Assembly (NCBI RefSeq): GCF_005937185.1
Contig: NZ_VCNI01000001.1
Location: 1-64,000 of the forward strand
DNA length: 64,000 nucleotides
Reading direction: 5' to 3'
Source of the DNA: Flagellimonas algicola
GTDB taxonomy: Bacteria; Bacteroidota; Bacteroidia; Flavobacteriales; Flavobacteriaceae
A program made the translations under genes and the position numbers. The notes beneath the pieces were generated by a model that was not told the DNA's origin, made no database searches, and worked only from the letters and a program-made list of their open reading frames with translations. Within the stretch, counting starts at the first letter, position 1, and every line of letters starts with the position of its first letter. Below are positions 9,021 through 17,163 of the stretch, piece by piece.

Positions 9021-9362
9021 TTATTTATCCGACCAGATAGCCAATTCATTGCCTGCTGGATCCTTAAAATGGAACCGACGGCCACCGGGGAAAGAAAAAA
9101 TAGGTTTGCAAATTTCCGCTCCGGCTTCAACCACTTTATCCTGAATTAACGCAAGGTTTTCATGATAGAGCACTACCAATGCACCGTTAACAACATCGTC
9201 CTCGGTAAGTTCAAAACCTCCTTCCAAACCGCTATTGGAAAAAGCGGTATAGGTAGGACCGAAATCGGTAAAAGTCCACCCAAACGATTGTTGATAAAAG
9301 GCTTTTACCTTTTCAATATCTTTTGTTTTGAATTCAACGTAATTGATGTGGCTGTTTTCCAT
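9021..9362 (-). CDS. VOC-family (glyoxalase/bleomycin resistance-like) protein
   Basis: A 113-residue protein made of two beta-alpha-beta-beta-beta modules typical of the vicinal oxygen chelate superfamily. NYVEFKTKDIEKVKAFYQQS starts module one, and IFSFPGGRRFHFKDPAGNEL is the characteristic end of module two. Short stand-alone VOC proteins act as dimers. Some bind metal through His/Glu residues and some act as binding proteins. The reaction is unknown. It forms a two-gene unit with the ABM-domain gene and ends 14 bp before the DUF6048 gene region in the same orientation. Confidence 0.82.
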   Translation of the reverse strand: MENSHINYVEFKTKDIEKVKAFYQQSFGWTFTDFGPTYTAFSNSGLEGGFELTEDDVVNGALVVLYHENLALIQDKVVEAGAEICKPIFSFPGGRRFHFKDPAGNELAIWSDK

Positions 9363-9376
9363 GGTTTCCGTGCTTA

Positions 9377-10132
9377 TTATTCGGGTTGATCTTTTGGTTT
9401 TTTGGCCTTTTTGTATATTGGAATCAAATAGGAAAGGGTGTAGTTGTAGCTTACCCCAAAGTTACTTCCATCCGTTACCCGATTAAATCCTGGAATCCAT
9501 AAATTGGGAAATTGTTCATCCTCCGTATTGGTAATCAAGAATCCCAAACGGGCACTTATTCCAACATAAATATTGGCAAAAAGCTCTGCTTTTATTCCCA
9601 CAACAAATTCCAGCCATGAGGCGCTGAGGCCACTAAATTCTTGACCGGGTGTTGTGCCGTTCAGAAAGTCAGTGGGACTGAAAAAACGATCGGAATCATA
9701 AATTTTGTAATCGTTCAAGGTTTGGGTAAATGTGGCAAAGGAGTATCTACCGCCAATGATGATGGAATTTTGCATCCCGAACCAATTCTCATACGTATTC
9801 AGATCAACCCCGAGTTTAATATAACTACCCTTGGAAGTGTAGTTGTACAAAGGGGTATTGCCCAAGTCTTCAAATATTGTTTTTTCTTCATTTCCCAGTT
9901 CCCCGGCCAGATACAATTTTTGGGAAAGTCTAAAGTCACCCGTCACCTCAAAACCGGTGTAATCTTCATCCAAAAATGAAAACACAAGCCTATTGAGGTC
10001 TGCACCCACTCGTAAACCGTATTGTTGCTTGTACTCCACCGTGTCTTTGGGTTGAAGATCCACAGGTTCGTCCTGGGAGATTCCCCAAATAGGTAGGCCG
10101 AAGAAAAGAAGGCTAATGAAATACTTTGACAT
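9377..10132 (-). CDS. DUF6048-family outer-membrane protein
   Basis: A 251-residue exported protein. A signal peptide (FGLPIWGISQ) is followed by alternating hydrophobic and aromatic strands (GLRVGADLNRLVFSFL, KLYLAGELGNE, GIKAELFANIYVGISARLGF), predicting an 8-12-stranded outer-membrane barrel. I recognise it as the DUF6048 family, which in Flavobacteriia commonly sits next to a DUF6452 lipoprotein and rlmD. Its start overlaps the end of the DUF6452 gene by 20 bp, so the two are translationally coupled. Function unknown. Confidence 0.75.
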   Translation of the reverse strand: MSKYFISLLFFGLPIWGISQDEPVDLQPKDTVEYKQQYGLRVGADLNRLVFSFLDEDYTGFEVTGDFRLSQKLYLAGELGNEEKTIFEDLGNTPLYNYTSKGSYIKLGVDLNTYENWFGMQNSIIIGGRYSFATFTQTLNDYKIYDSDRFFSPTDFLNGTTPGQEFSGLSASWLEFVVGIKAELFANIYVGISARLGFLITNTEDEQFPNLWIPGFNRVTDGSNFGVSYNYTLSYLIPIYKKAKKPKDQPE

Positions 10133-10631
10133 GGATGCTATTGGAATTTGCTACGGTTTCTTGTTCTATGGTGATGTTCTGTATCCAATTGGTATCGCTA
10201 TCGGGTATGGTGACGGTCAGGTTGTCAAAATTTGCAACAAACCCACAAGCCTTGGAAACATAAGTTTCCTGCACCCCATAATTTATCGTAATGGCATCGC
10301 TGTTTCCCGTTTCTTCCCCAGTATCCGCGTCAGCGGCAGAGTCCATTATGAGTTCGTAAGTGGTAGAAGTATCAGCTATCCGAAGGGGCACCAAAAGGGA
10401 ATCTGGTGAATCCGAACGATCCGTGAAGGAGTCATTTTCCAGTACACTGTCTATGTCCAACGAATTGATTCTTATGGAAGGCACTTCCTTGAATTCTTCG
10501 GTATTCTCGACATCATAAAAACCAATAATTAACAAAGGCGTATCGCCATCCACGCAGATATCATCTTTTTCGCAGGAAGCAGAATAGATCAATAAGAAGG
10601 CGATGAGTAAGCTAGGGAGTACTTTTTTCAT
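10113..10631 (-). CDS. DUF6452-family lipoprotein
   Basis: A 172-residue lipoprotein with a hydrophobic leader ending YSASC (Cys20), then CEKDDICVDGDTPLLIIGFYD, which I recognise as the DUF6452 family. The mature part is beta-rich and Asp/Ser-rich, with the conserved VQETYVSKACGF segment. Cys26 and the later Cys in KACGF could form a disulfide. It lies between rlmD and the DUF6048 barrel, overlapping the latter, and both are predicted to be at the outer membrane. A physical barrel-lipoprotein partnership is inferred from the overlap and the recurrent pairing. Confidence 0.75.
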   Translation of the reverse strand: MKKVLPSLLIAFLLIYSASCEKDDICVDGDTPLLIIGFYDVENTEEFKEVPSIRINSLDIDSVLENDSFTDRSDSPDSLLVPLRIADTSTTYELIMDSAADADTGEETGNSDAITINYGVQETYVSKACGFVANFDNLTVTIPDSDTNWIQNITIEQETVANSNSIHVKVFH

Positions 10632-10660
10632 TCAAAGTTTAAAACATAGGTTATCAAAAA

Positions 10661-12073
10661 TTAGACCCGTTTCTCCAAAAGTACAACATTTTCAACGTGA
10701 TGTGTTTGGGGAAACATATCTACCGGTTGCACTTGGATTACCTGGTATTTTTCGTCCAATAGAGCCAAATCCCTGGCTTGGGTTGCGCTGTTGCAACTCA
10801 CATAAACAATTCTTTGGGCAGCTACCTGCAACAGCTGCTCAACAACCTGTTTGTGCATGCCGTCCCGTGGTGGGTCGGTGATGATAACATCAGGTTGACC
10901 ATGCTGTTCAATAAATTCAGTAGTGAACACATTCTTCATGTCTCCTACATAGAACTCCACATTGGATATGTCATTCCCTAGGGCATTGTTTTTGGCGTCC
11001 GAAATAGCTTCGGGAATAGATTCGACCCCAATAACTTTTCTGGCTTTTTTGGAAATGAATTGTGCAATGGTTCCGGTTCCCGTATACAGGTCATATACCA
11101 ATTCCTGCCCGGTAAGTCCGGCAAAATCCCGAGTGACCTTGTAAAGTTCGTATGCTTGCTCCGAATTGGTCTGATAAAATGATTTTGCGTTTATCTTGAA
11201 TTTTAGGCCCTCCATCTCTTCAAAAATATGATCACGACCTGCAAAACAGACCACATCCTGATCGTAAATGGTATCGTTTTGCTTTTGGTTGATGACATAG
11301 AGTAAGGAGGTAATCTCGGGAAATTTTTCTTTCAAAAAAGTCAGCAATAGTTCCCTGGGTTCTTTGTTATCTTCAAAAAATTGAATCAGCACCATAACCT
11401 CCCCAATGCTGCTTGTCCGTAACATCAAGGTTCGAAGTAGGCCTTCCTGAGTCCTTGGATTGAAAAATGAAAGTCCATTTTCCACTGCAAATTGTCTAAT
11501 GGCTGTTCGGATGGCATTGGACGGATCTTCTTGCAAATGGCATTTGTTGATGTCCAGAATTTTGTCCCACATGCCCGGAATATGAAAGCCAAGGGCATTG
11601 CGATCCACAATTTCTTCCTCAGAGTTAATTTCCTGTTCCGTTAGCCATCTACTGCTGGAAAATGAAAACTCCATTTTGTTCCGATAGAAATACTGCTTTT
11701 CGGAACCTAGGATGGACATGGTCTCTGGCAGTTCCACACCACCAATTCGCTGTAGATTGTTCTCCACTTCCTTCTGCTTATAGAACAGCTGGTGCTCATA
11801 CGCCATGTGTTGCCATTTGCATCCCCCGCATACCCCAAAATGTTCACATTGGGGATCTGTTCGTTTTGCTGAGCGTTGATGGAAATTGGTGGCAACCCCT
11901 TCAAAATAGGCCTTTCTTTTTTTTGTGGTCATTACATCAACCACATCACCAGGCACGGCGTTGGAAAGGAATATCACCCTTCCATCAGGGGCTTTCCCAA
12001 CGGATTTTCCCTTGGCTCCGGCGTCTACTACTTCAACGTGCTCAAAGGTCTGTCGGCTCTTTTTTCTTCGCAT
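10661..12073 (-). CDS. rlmD: 23S rRNA (uracil-1939-C5)-methyltransferase RlmD
   Basis: A 470-residue enzyme forming m5U in 23S rRNA (RumA/RlmD family). It has an N-terminal TRAM domain (about 5-60) and an iron-sulfur cluster motif with Cys76, Cys82 and Cys85 (CEHFGVCGGC) plus a later Cys in NKCHLQ. The Rossmann methyltransferase domain carries YDLYTGTGT, DPPRDGMH and the catalytic-nucleophile motif VYVSCNS. In Bacteroidota the name may cover RlmD or a paralogous TrmA-like specificity, but the Fe-S motif supports RlmD. It is the first gene of the rlmD-DUF6452-DUF6048 operon. Its promoter box ends 4 nt before the ATG, suggesting a leaderless transcript. Confidence 0.9.
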   Translation of the reverse strand: MRRKKSRQTFEHVEVVDAGAKGKSVGKAPDGRVIFLSNAVPGDVVDVMTTKKRKAYFEGVATNFHQRSAKRTDPQCEHFGVCGGCKWQHMAYEHQLFYKQKEVENNLQRIGGVELPETMSILGSEKQYFYRNKMEFSFSSSRWLTEQEINSEEEIVDRNALGFHIPGMWDKILDINKCHLQEDPSNAIRTAIRQFAVENGLSFFNPRTQEGLLRTLMLRTSSIGEVMVLIQFFEDNKEPRELLLTFLKEKFPEITSLLYVINQKQNDTIYDQDVVCFAGRDHIFEEMEGLKFKINAKSFYQTNSEQAYELYKVTRDFAGLTGQELVYDLYTGTGTIAQFISKKARKVIGVESIPEAISDAKNNALGNDISNVEFYVGDMKNVFTTEFIEQHGQPDVIITDPPRDGMHKQVVEQLLQVAAQRIVYVSCNSATQARDLALLDEKYQVIQVQPVDMFPQTHHVENVVLLEKRV

Positions 12074-12077
12074 GGCG

Positions 12078-12109
12078 CAAAAGTAGGAATAGGTTTTTAT
12101 TCAGAACAA
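12078..12109 (-). promoter_or_regulatory. Promoter of rlmD, leaderless geometry
   Basis: On the minus strand a TTG (12109-12107) and TACTTTTG (12085-12078) are separated by 21 bp, an excellent Bacteroidota promoter match. Only four bases (CGCC) separate the -7 box from the ATG at 12073, so transcription should begin at or beside the start codon. Confidence 0.65.
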
Positions 12110-12193
12110 CTAACTTGTATAAATGTATCCCAAAAAATTCTTCAAACTTTTGAACCTTTTCCTTGGCCAAACGTCCTTGTATTGAAAGTAGAT

Positions 12194-12736
12194 ATGAAAA
12201 CAACCCGTTTTGTATTTGATGGCTTAATGGTATTGGAATACCAGTCTGGGAACCAAAAGTCTTTATCGGTGCTGGTGAACCGACATCATAATCGATTGTG
12301 CAGACATTCGTATAGATATACCAAAGATGTTGAGGCCTCAAAGGACATTGTTCAGGATTCATGGCGAGTAATCATTAAAAAATTAAATACGCTAAAGGAT
12401 CCCAATAGTTTTAGTAGTTGGTCCACCAGGATTGTGACGCACAAAAGTTTGGATTACCTGAACAAGCTCAAATCCAGTCAAAAAAATCTGAAAAGTTTTG
12501 CGGAGAACGATCAAGAGCAAACGCAAAAGGAAACTGATGACACGGGTAAAGTAAGCCAGTTGTTGAGTGCAATCAAAGAGCTTCCGGAAAACCAGCAAAT
12601 GGTATTGAAGTTGTTTTACACGGAAGAATACTCACTTAAGGAAATTGCGGAAATTTTAGACATATCCGTGGGTACTACAAAATCACGGTTGTACCACGCA
12701 AGAGAAAAATTGAAGAAAATTTTAAAAGATAAATAA
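12194..12736 (+). CDS. ECF-type RNA polymerase sigma factor
   Basis: A 180-residue sigma-70 family protein. Region 2 is seen in RHHNRLCRHSYRYTKDVEASKDIVQDSWRVI. Region 4 is seen in IKELPENQQMVLKLFYTEEYSLKEIAEIL followed by GTTKSRLYHAREKLKK. The open frame extends upstream into rlmD antisense. I place the start at ATG 12194 because only from there does the sequence match sigma factors. The gene is followed 1 bp later by a small membrane protein, a typical sigma/partner pair. It diverges from rlmD. Target promoters are unknown. Confidence 0.85.
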   Translation: MKTTRFVFDGLMVLEYQSGNQKSLSVLVNRHHNRLCRHSYRYTKDVEASKDIVQDSWRVIIKKLNTLKDPNSFSSWSTRIVTHKSLDYLNKLKSSQKNLKSFAENDQEQTQKETDDTGKVSQLLSAIKELPENQQMVLKLFYTEEYSLKEIAEILDISVGTTKSRLYHAREKLKKILKDK

Positions 12737-12737
12737 G

Positions 12738-13118
12738 ATGAAAAAAGAGATGGAAGAAATAGACAAGTTGATCAAGGAAGCGTTGACCCAAGACGAAGCC
12801 AAATTTTATGATGAACTGGGAGAACAGAATGTTTTGGAAAAGTTTGGGGGAATTTTTAAAGGCAAAATGGGTTGGTTGATAGTAATCATGAACATCATGG
12901 TATTTGTATTCTTAGGAGTGCTTATTTACTGCAGCATACAGTTTTTGGACTCGGAAGCTACCAACGACCTTATCAAATGGGGAGTGGGCATATTTATTTG
13001 CCTTATTATGATGAGCATGCTCAAAGTCTATTTTTGGATGCAAATGGACAAAAACGATCTGCTTCGGGAATTAAAACGATTGGAACTGCAAATCTCCGCG
13101 CTATCCCATAAAAAGTGA
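12738..13118 (+). CDS. Small membrane protein, DUF6768-like, partner of the sigma factor
   Basis: A 126-residue protein with an acidic N-terminal helix (KKEMEEIDKLIKEALTQDEA), two transmembrane helices (about 46-70 and 80-103) and a C-terminal coiled-coil-like tail (MDKNDLLRELKRLELQISALS). It resembles DUF6768-type proteins, which I recall downstream of ECF sigma genes in Flavobacteriia. It starts 1 bp after the sigma factor stop, so co-translation is near certain. A role as anti-sigma factor or sensor is inferred from position only. No zinc-binding anti-sigma motif is visible. Confidence 0.65.
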   Translation: MKKEMEEIDKLIKEALTQDEAKFYDELGEQNVLEKFGGIFKGKMGWLIVIMNIMVFVFLGVLIYCSIQFLDSEATNDLIKWGVGIFICLIMMSMLKVYFWMQMDKNDLLRELKRLELQISALSHKK

Positions 13119-13152
13119 CGTTGAATACACTTTTAATTGGATAAAAATTTGA

Positions 13153-13160
13153 TATTTTTG
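13153..13160 (+). promoter_or_regulatory. Candidate -7 box for rocD
   Basis: TATTTTTG fits TAnnTTTG and lies 104 bp before the rocD start. No TTG lies at the ideal 17-22 bp upstream (the nearest are at 13 and 29 bp), so the call rests on the -7 box. The leader of about 100 nt contains the inverted repeat CTTTTTCGAGTCCTCGAAAG, but I see no known riboswitch. Confidence 0.4.
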
Positions 13161-13264
13161 CGACACTACTAGGGATGATTTCTCTCCCACGCTGCTTTTT
13201 CGAGTCCTCGAAAGAATAAAGGTACAGAAGGAATGGTTGTTTTATCAATTTAAAAATTACTAAA

Positions 13265-14509
13265 ATGGCTGTTTTAGAACATTTAACGTCGCAGCAAGCG
13301 ATTGATTTAGAGAACAAGTACGGAGCCCACAATTATCACCCACTACCCGTTGTACTGAGTCGGGGAGAAGGTGTGTATGTTTGGGATGCTGAAGGAAAAA
13401 AGTATTACGATTTTTTATCGGCCTATTCGGCCGTGAACCAGGGCCATTGCCATCCAAAGATTGTTGGGGCCATGGTAGATCAGGCAAGAACCCTCACATT
13501 GACTTCCAGAGCGTTCTACAACGACATGTTGGGCATTTATGAAAAGTATGTGACCACCACCTTTGGGTTTGACAAATTACTGCCTATGAACACTGGGGCA
13601 GAAGCTGTTGAAACGGCTTTGAAGATTTGCCGTAGATGGGCTTATCAGAAAAAGGGGATTCCGGAGAATCAGGCGAAGATCATTGTATGTAAAAACAACT
13701 TCCACGGAAGAACAACAACGATTATCTCTTTTTCCAATGACCCTGTTGCCAGGGAGAACTATGGGCCCTATACCGAGGGTTTTATTAAGATTGAATACGA
13801 TAATCTGCAGGCTTTGGAAAGTGCTTTGATCGCTAATCCAGATGTGGCAGGATTCCTTGTTGAGCCTATTCAAGGTGAGGCAGGTGTATATGTGCCCTCA
13901 GAGGGCTACTTGACCGCGGCCAGGGAACTTTGTGAGCAGCACAACGTTCTTTTTATTGCGGATGAAGTGCAAACGGGAATAGCCCGTACAGGAAAACTAT
14001 TGGCCGTGGATCATGAAGACGTGAAACCGGATATTTTGATTTTGGGCAAAGCCTTGTCAGGTGGAGCTTATCCTGTATCTGCTGTTTTGGCCAATGATGA
14101 AATCATGGATGTCATTACTCCGGGAAGTCATGGAAGTACTTTTGGAGGAAATCCGGTAGCGGCTGCTGTTGGAATTGCCGCCCTGGAGGTGGTCAAGGAG
14201 GAGCAGCTAGCAGAAAACGCCATGGAATTGGGTGAAGTTTTTAGGGAAGAACTCAACAAGTTCATTCCAAGCTGTGATTTGGTTTTAAAGGTACGAGGGA
14301 AAGGCCTTCTGAATGCCATTGTGATCAATGACACCGAAGATAGTTCCACTGCGTGGGATATCTGTATGGCGTTACGCGACAATGGATTGTTGGCGAAGCC
14401 TACCCATGGTAATATCATTCGATTTGCACCGCCATTGGTCATGAACCATGAACAAATGATGGATTGCATTTCCATTATCAAGAAAACGCTTCAGGAGTTT
14501 GAAAAATAA
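13265..14509 (+). CDS. rocD: Ornithine aminotransferase
   Basis: A 414-residue PLP-dependent class III aminotransferase that converts ornithine and 2-oxoglutarate to glutamate-5-semialdehyde and glutamate, linking arginine breakdown to proline and glutamate. Visible motifs: [19 protein letters not shown] near the N-terminus, [13 protein letters not shown] (cofactor phosphate region), [14 protein letters not shown] (PLP-ring aspartate), and [16 protein letters not shown] with the Schiff-base lysine at residue 262. Length and motifs match RocD rather than ArgD or BioA. Monocistronic, with its own promoter box and terminator. No arginase or rocF gene is adjacent. Confidence 0.95.
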   Translation: MAVLEHLTSQQAIDLENKYGAHNYHPLPVVLSRGEGVYVWDAEGKKYYDFLSAYSAVNQGHCHPKIVGAMVDQARTLTLTSRAFYNDMLGIYEKYVTTTFGFDKLLPMNTGAEAVETALKICRRWAYQKKGIPENQAKIIVCKNNFHGRTTTIISFSNDPVARENYGPYTEGFIKIEYDNLQALESALIANPDVAGFLVEPIQGEAGVYVPSEGYLTAARELCEQHNVLFIADEVQTGIARTGKLLAVDHEDVKPDILILGKALSGGAYPVSAVLANDEIMDVITPGSHGSTFGGNPVAAAVGIAALEVVKEEQLAENAMELGEVFREELNKFIPSCDLVLKVRGKGLLNAIVINDTEDSSTAWDICMALRDNGLLAKPTHGNIIRFAPPLVMNHEQMMDCISIIKKTLQEFEK

Positions 14510-14527
14510 AAACCACTCCCTAGAATA

Positions 14528-14556
14528 AAGGCTCGGTTATCCGGGCCTTTTTTTAT
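14528..14556 (+). terminator. Terminator of rocD
   Basis: A 9-bp stem (AAGGCTCGG at 14528-14536 with CCGGGCCTT at 14541-14549, one G-T wobble) with a TTAT loop is followed by a run of seven or more T. It lies 19 bp after the rocD stop. Confidence 0.9.
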
Positions 14557-14574
14557 TCCATTAAAATTGGTGGG

Positions 14575-15627
14575 TTATGAAACTACATTTTCCAAAAGCT
14601 TCAAGGTCATTTTATCAGCATCCCATAGGGCATGGATACCAATTGCAAAAGTAAAGTTATTGGTGACATGGCCAAAGCTCATGCCATAAGCCGCTGGAAT
14701 GTTCAAGGGAGCTATTCGGTCCATGAGTACTTGTTTTAGAGTGAAACCGTTGGGACTTGGATCTCTATCGCATCCGGCGCAAACCCCAAAAACGATTCCC
14801 TTGGCTTTTTTAAATGAGGAACCTTCAATCAATTGCGTCAACATTCTGTCCATTCTATAGGGTGCTTCCTCCACATCTTCAATACAAACGATGGTATCGG
14901 TAAAATCAATTTCATAAGGGGTTCCCACAAGTGCTACAATCAGACTTAAGCTGCCACCCACCAATTTTCCAGATGTGGAACCAACAGTTATAGTGTATCG
15001 CTCATATTCTGGGTTTTCAAGGATTTCCATATCCTCCAAAACCACATTTTCTATAGTTTGGGGGTATTTCGGAGATTCCAACCTAGTTAGCAACTGTTGC
15101 TTGCTATAATCATCGTTTAGGGTACTACCTACAGGACCATGGAAGGTTACCAATCCAGTTTCTTGATTGATGCCATTCAGAAGAGCGGTAACATCACTAA
15201 ACCCCACCAAAATTTTGGGATTGGATTTTATGTTTTCGTAATTGATCATTTGCATGATCCGGGTGCATCCATAGCCGCCACGGGCACAGAGAATGGCATC
15301 TATTTCTGGATTGCTGAACATTTCGTTGAGGTCCGCTGCCCGTTCTTCATCCGTATCGCTAAAATATCCATGGTTTCCATGAATGCGATCTGTATGGAAA
15401 GGGATAAAGCCCATATCGACCAAGGTGGACTTCATCTCTTTTAATACCTCTGGTTTAACCGCATAGCCTGGCGCAATCAGCCCAATGGTGTCTCCTTTCT
15501 TTAGTCTTTTGGGTAACAGTTTGATGGTATCTTGCGCTAAACCCTCAATGTTGGGTCTTACATGGGAGACCAAAGTGGACGCAGACAGTAATGCGGATAG
15601 ATTGATAAATTGCCTTCTTTTAAGCAT
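14575..15627 (-). CDS. LD-carboxypeptidase (peptidase family S66)
   Basis: A 350-residue serine peptidase of the MccF/LdcA family, which removes the terminal D-alanine from murein tetrapeptides during cell-wall recycling. The expected triad is present: Ser144 in the GFSDVTALL nucleophile elbow, Glu250 in CIEDVEEAPYRMDRM and His320 in GMSFGHVTN. Unusually for a recycling enzyme, the N-terminus (MLKRRQFINLSALLSASTLV) looks like a twin-arginine-type export signal, so this copy probably acts in the periplasm. It is convergent with rocD, and no murein-recycling partner lies nearby. Confidence 0.9.
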   Translation of the reverse strand: MLKRRQFINLSALLSASTLVSHVRPNIEGLAQDTIKLLPKRLKKGDTIGLIAPGYAVKPEVLKEMKSTLVDMGFIPFHTDRIHGNHGYFSDTDEERAADLNEMFSNPEIDAILCARGGYGCTRIMQMINYENIKSNPKILVGFSDVTALLNGINQETGLVTFHGPVGSTLNDDYSKQQLLTRLESPKYPQTIENVVLEDMEILENPEYERYTITVGSTSGKLVGGSLSLIVALVGTPYEIDFTDTIVCIEDVEEAPYRMDRMLTQLIEGSSFKKAKGIVFGVCAGCDRDPSPNGFTLKQVLMDRIAPLNIPAAYGMSFGHVTNNFTFAIGIHALWDADKMTLKLLENVVS

Positions 15628-15725
15628 CGGGTTTAGGTTTTGGGTTGCCTCAAAATAAAATAGCCACCTTAAATATGGTGACTATTTTTGACTTCATAAT
15701 TTATATCTGACGTAGGAATGTGCGG

Positions 15726-17054
15726 TTATGGAGCTGCTGACCCACCCTTTGACCTTGCCCTACGCAATTGCCGTTGTATTTTCTTTATCGCGGATTCAAT
15801 GGATTTTTCTGGCTCAATGATATTATATTCTCCCCAGAAATCGGGGTCTGAAAATCCGACTGCCTCATCACTTAAAATTATGGACTTTTTAAGACGTTCC
15901 CTGACTTTCGGTAATTGTCCGTCCACGTTTTTTTCCCAATCCGTAACCGCCATCTCGGCTGTCATACTATAAACGGAGTTGAAGAGCTTGTCTTCCCAAT
16001 CCACTTTGAATTCCAAAAGGACATTGCTATACCCGTAATACCACTTACCTCCTTTTTCACGGTAATCCACCCTATAGGCCACCTCTGTGGGCCAAACGTC
16101 CACTTTGGCGGGCTTTTTCCGGACAAAGAGCCTGGCTGCCCTGTATTTGTCCGTGATATTGAGGGTATAAATGGCACTGGTCAAGGTTCGGTTCTCTACA
16201 TCGATAAAAAGCTCCCCTTGGTATAAGGGCTCTTTAATACTCTCCCATTGGTTAAACTTGATAACATAAATCAACTTGTCATTAATTCTTGTGGAACGGC
16301 TAAAGGTGAACTGGTAATCTTGAATGGAGCCTTCAGCGAAAATATACTCAGGATACTTCATGATATCCACATAAAGCGTGTTGAAAGGTCCACCTTGAAG
16401 TTTGAGAGCCACCGTATCCAATTTACTATAGTCTGTACTCTTACGGGCCCTATAGAGTTCAACAGCATCCTTTCTAAGCGAACTATAGGGGGACTTGTAG
16501 ATGTTTACCACAGCTTCGGACAGGGATACATTTTTTCTTCGTTTTTTGATGGTTTCCCTATAAAATGCTGTCATCAGTGTGGGGTCGTCAAAGTAATTGT
16601 CGCCTTTTCTGGCCAAAGTCTCTCTAACCAAGGCTGCTGCATCTTTTGGGGCGTTGATATTTACCTCCGATAGCTCTGTAACCGACACCACTAGGGTAAT
16701 CTTGTTTTTACTCGGCTTTAAATCGGCTAGCGAAATGTTCTTGCTCTTATAGCCCAAAAAGGAAACCACAATTGTTCCATCCGTCATTTCCTTGGGTATT
16801 TTAAGTAAAAAATTACCTTCCGTGTTTGTGATGGTACTTATGTTTGTGCCTTCCACCGATAGGGTAGCAAAGACCAATGGCTTTTTGGAAGAGGCATCTC
16901 TTATTTCTCCCTTATATTGATTAAAAGCATTGTCCTCCACCTGAACAGCCTGAAATGCCATGGAATCCGTAGGGCAAAGCATCCAAACAAGCAAAATTAG
17001 TAATGTGGGAACCAATCGAATCCCTTTGAATAAACTCTTGGCAAATAAATTCAT
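15726..17054 (-). CDS. Exported protein with carboxypeptidase-regulatory-like domain
   Basis: A 442-residue exported protein of Bacteroidota. A hydrophobic leader (residues 10-33) is followed by a carboxypeptidase-regulatory-like beta-sandwich (about 48-130: YKGEIRDASSKKPLVFATLS, ISTITNTEGNFLLKIP, VSFLGYKSK). A larger domain follows with FYRETIKKRRKN, LYVDIMKYPEYIF and GELFIDVENRTLTSAIYTLN, resembling the N-terminal half of DUF5686-type surface proteins but without the barrel. Function unknown. It is encoded 109 bp downstream of the M14 peptidase gene in the same direction, so the two may share a transcript. Confidence 0.7.
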   Translation of the reverse strand: MNLFAKSLFKGIRLVPTLLILLVWMLCPTDSMAFQAVQVEDNAFNQYKGEIRDASSKKPLVFATLSVEGTNISTITNTEGNFLLKIPKEMTDGTIVVSFLGYKSKNISLADLKPSKNKITLVVSVTELSEVNINAPKDAAALVRETLARKGDNYFDDPTLMTAFYRETIKKRRKNVSLSEAVVNIYKSPYSSLRKDAVELYRARKSTDYSKLDTVALKLQGGPFNTLYVDIMKYPEYIFAEGSIQDYQFTFSRSTRINDKLIYVIKFNQWESIKEPLYQGELFIDVENRTLTSAIYTLNITDKYRAARLFVRKKPAKVDVWPTEVAYRVDYREKGGKWYYGYSNVLLEFKVDWEDKLFNSVYSMTAEMAVTDWEKNVDGQLPKVRERLKKSIILSDEAVGFSDPDFWGEYNIIEPEKSIESAIKKIQRQLRRARSKGGSAAP

Positions 17055-17163
17055 AGCCTATTAATTTACAGATAATCCTATCTATAAAGATACAAATTTT
17101 TAGAATGCGAAGATGGGGTTGGAAACCTGTCCCAACCCTTTAATTTTTGCAATAGCCCTAAAC

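Noticed and set aside
11876..12193. Upstream extension of the sigma factor frame (106 codons)
   Set aside because: It is antisense to rlmD and has no sigma-factor character; the family match begins at ATG 12194.
15266..15295. Cys in RGGYGCTR of the S66 protein as a changed nucleophile
   Set aside because: The S66 nucleophile is the Ser of GFSDVTAL (residue 144), which is intact, so the enzyme is not degenerate.
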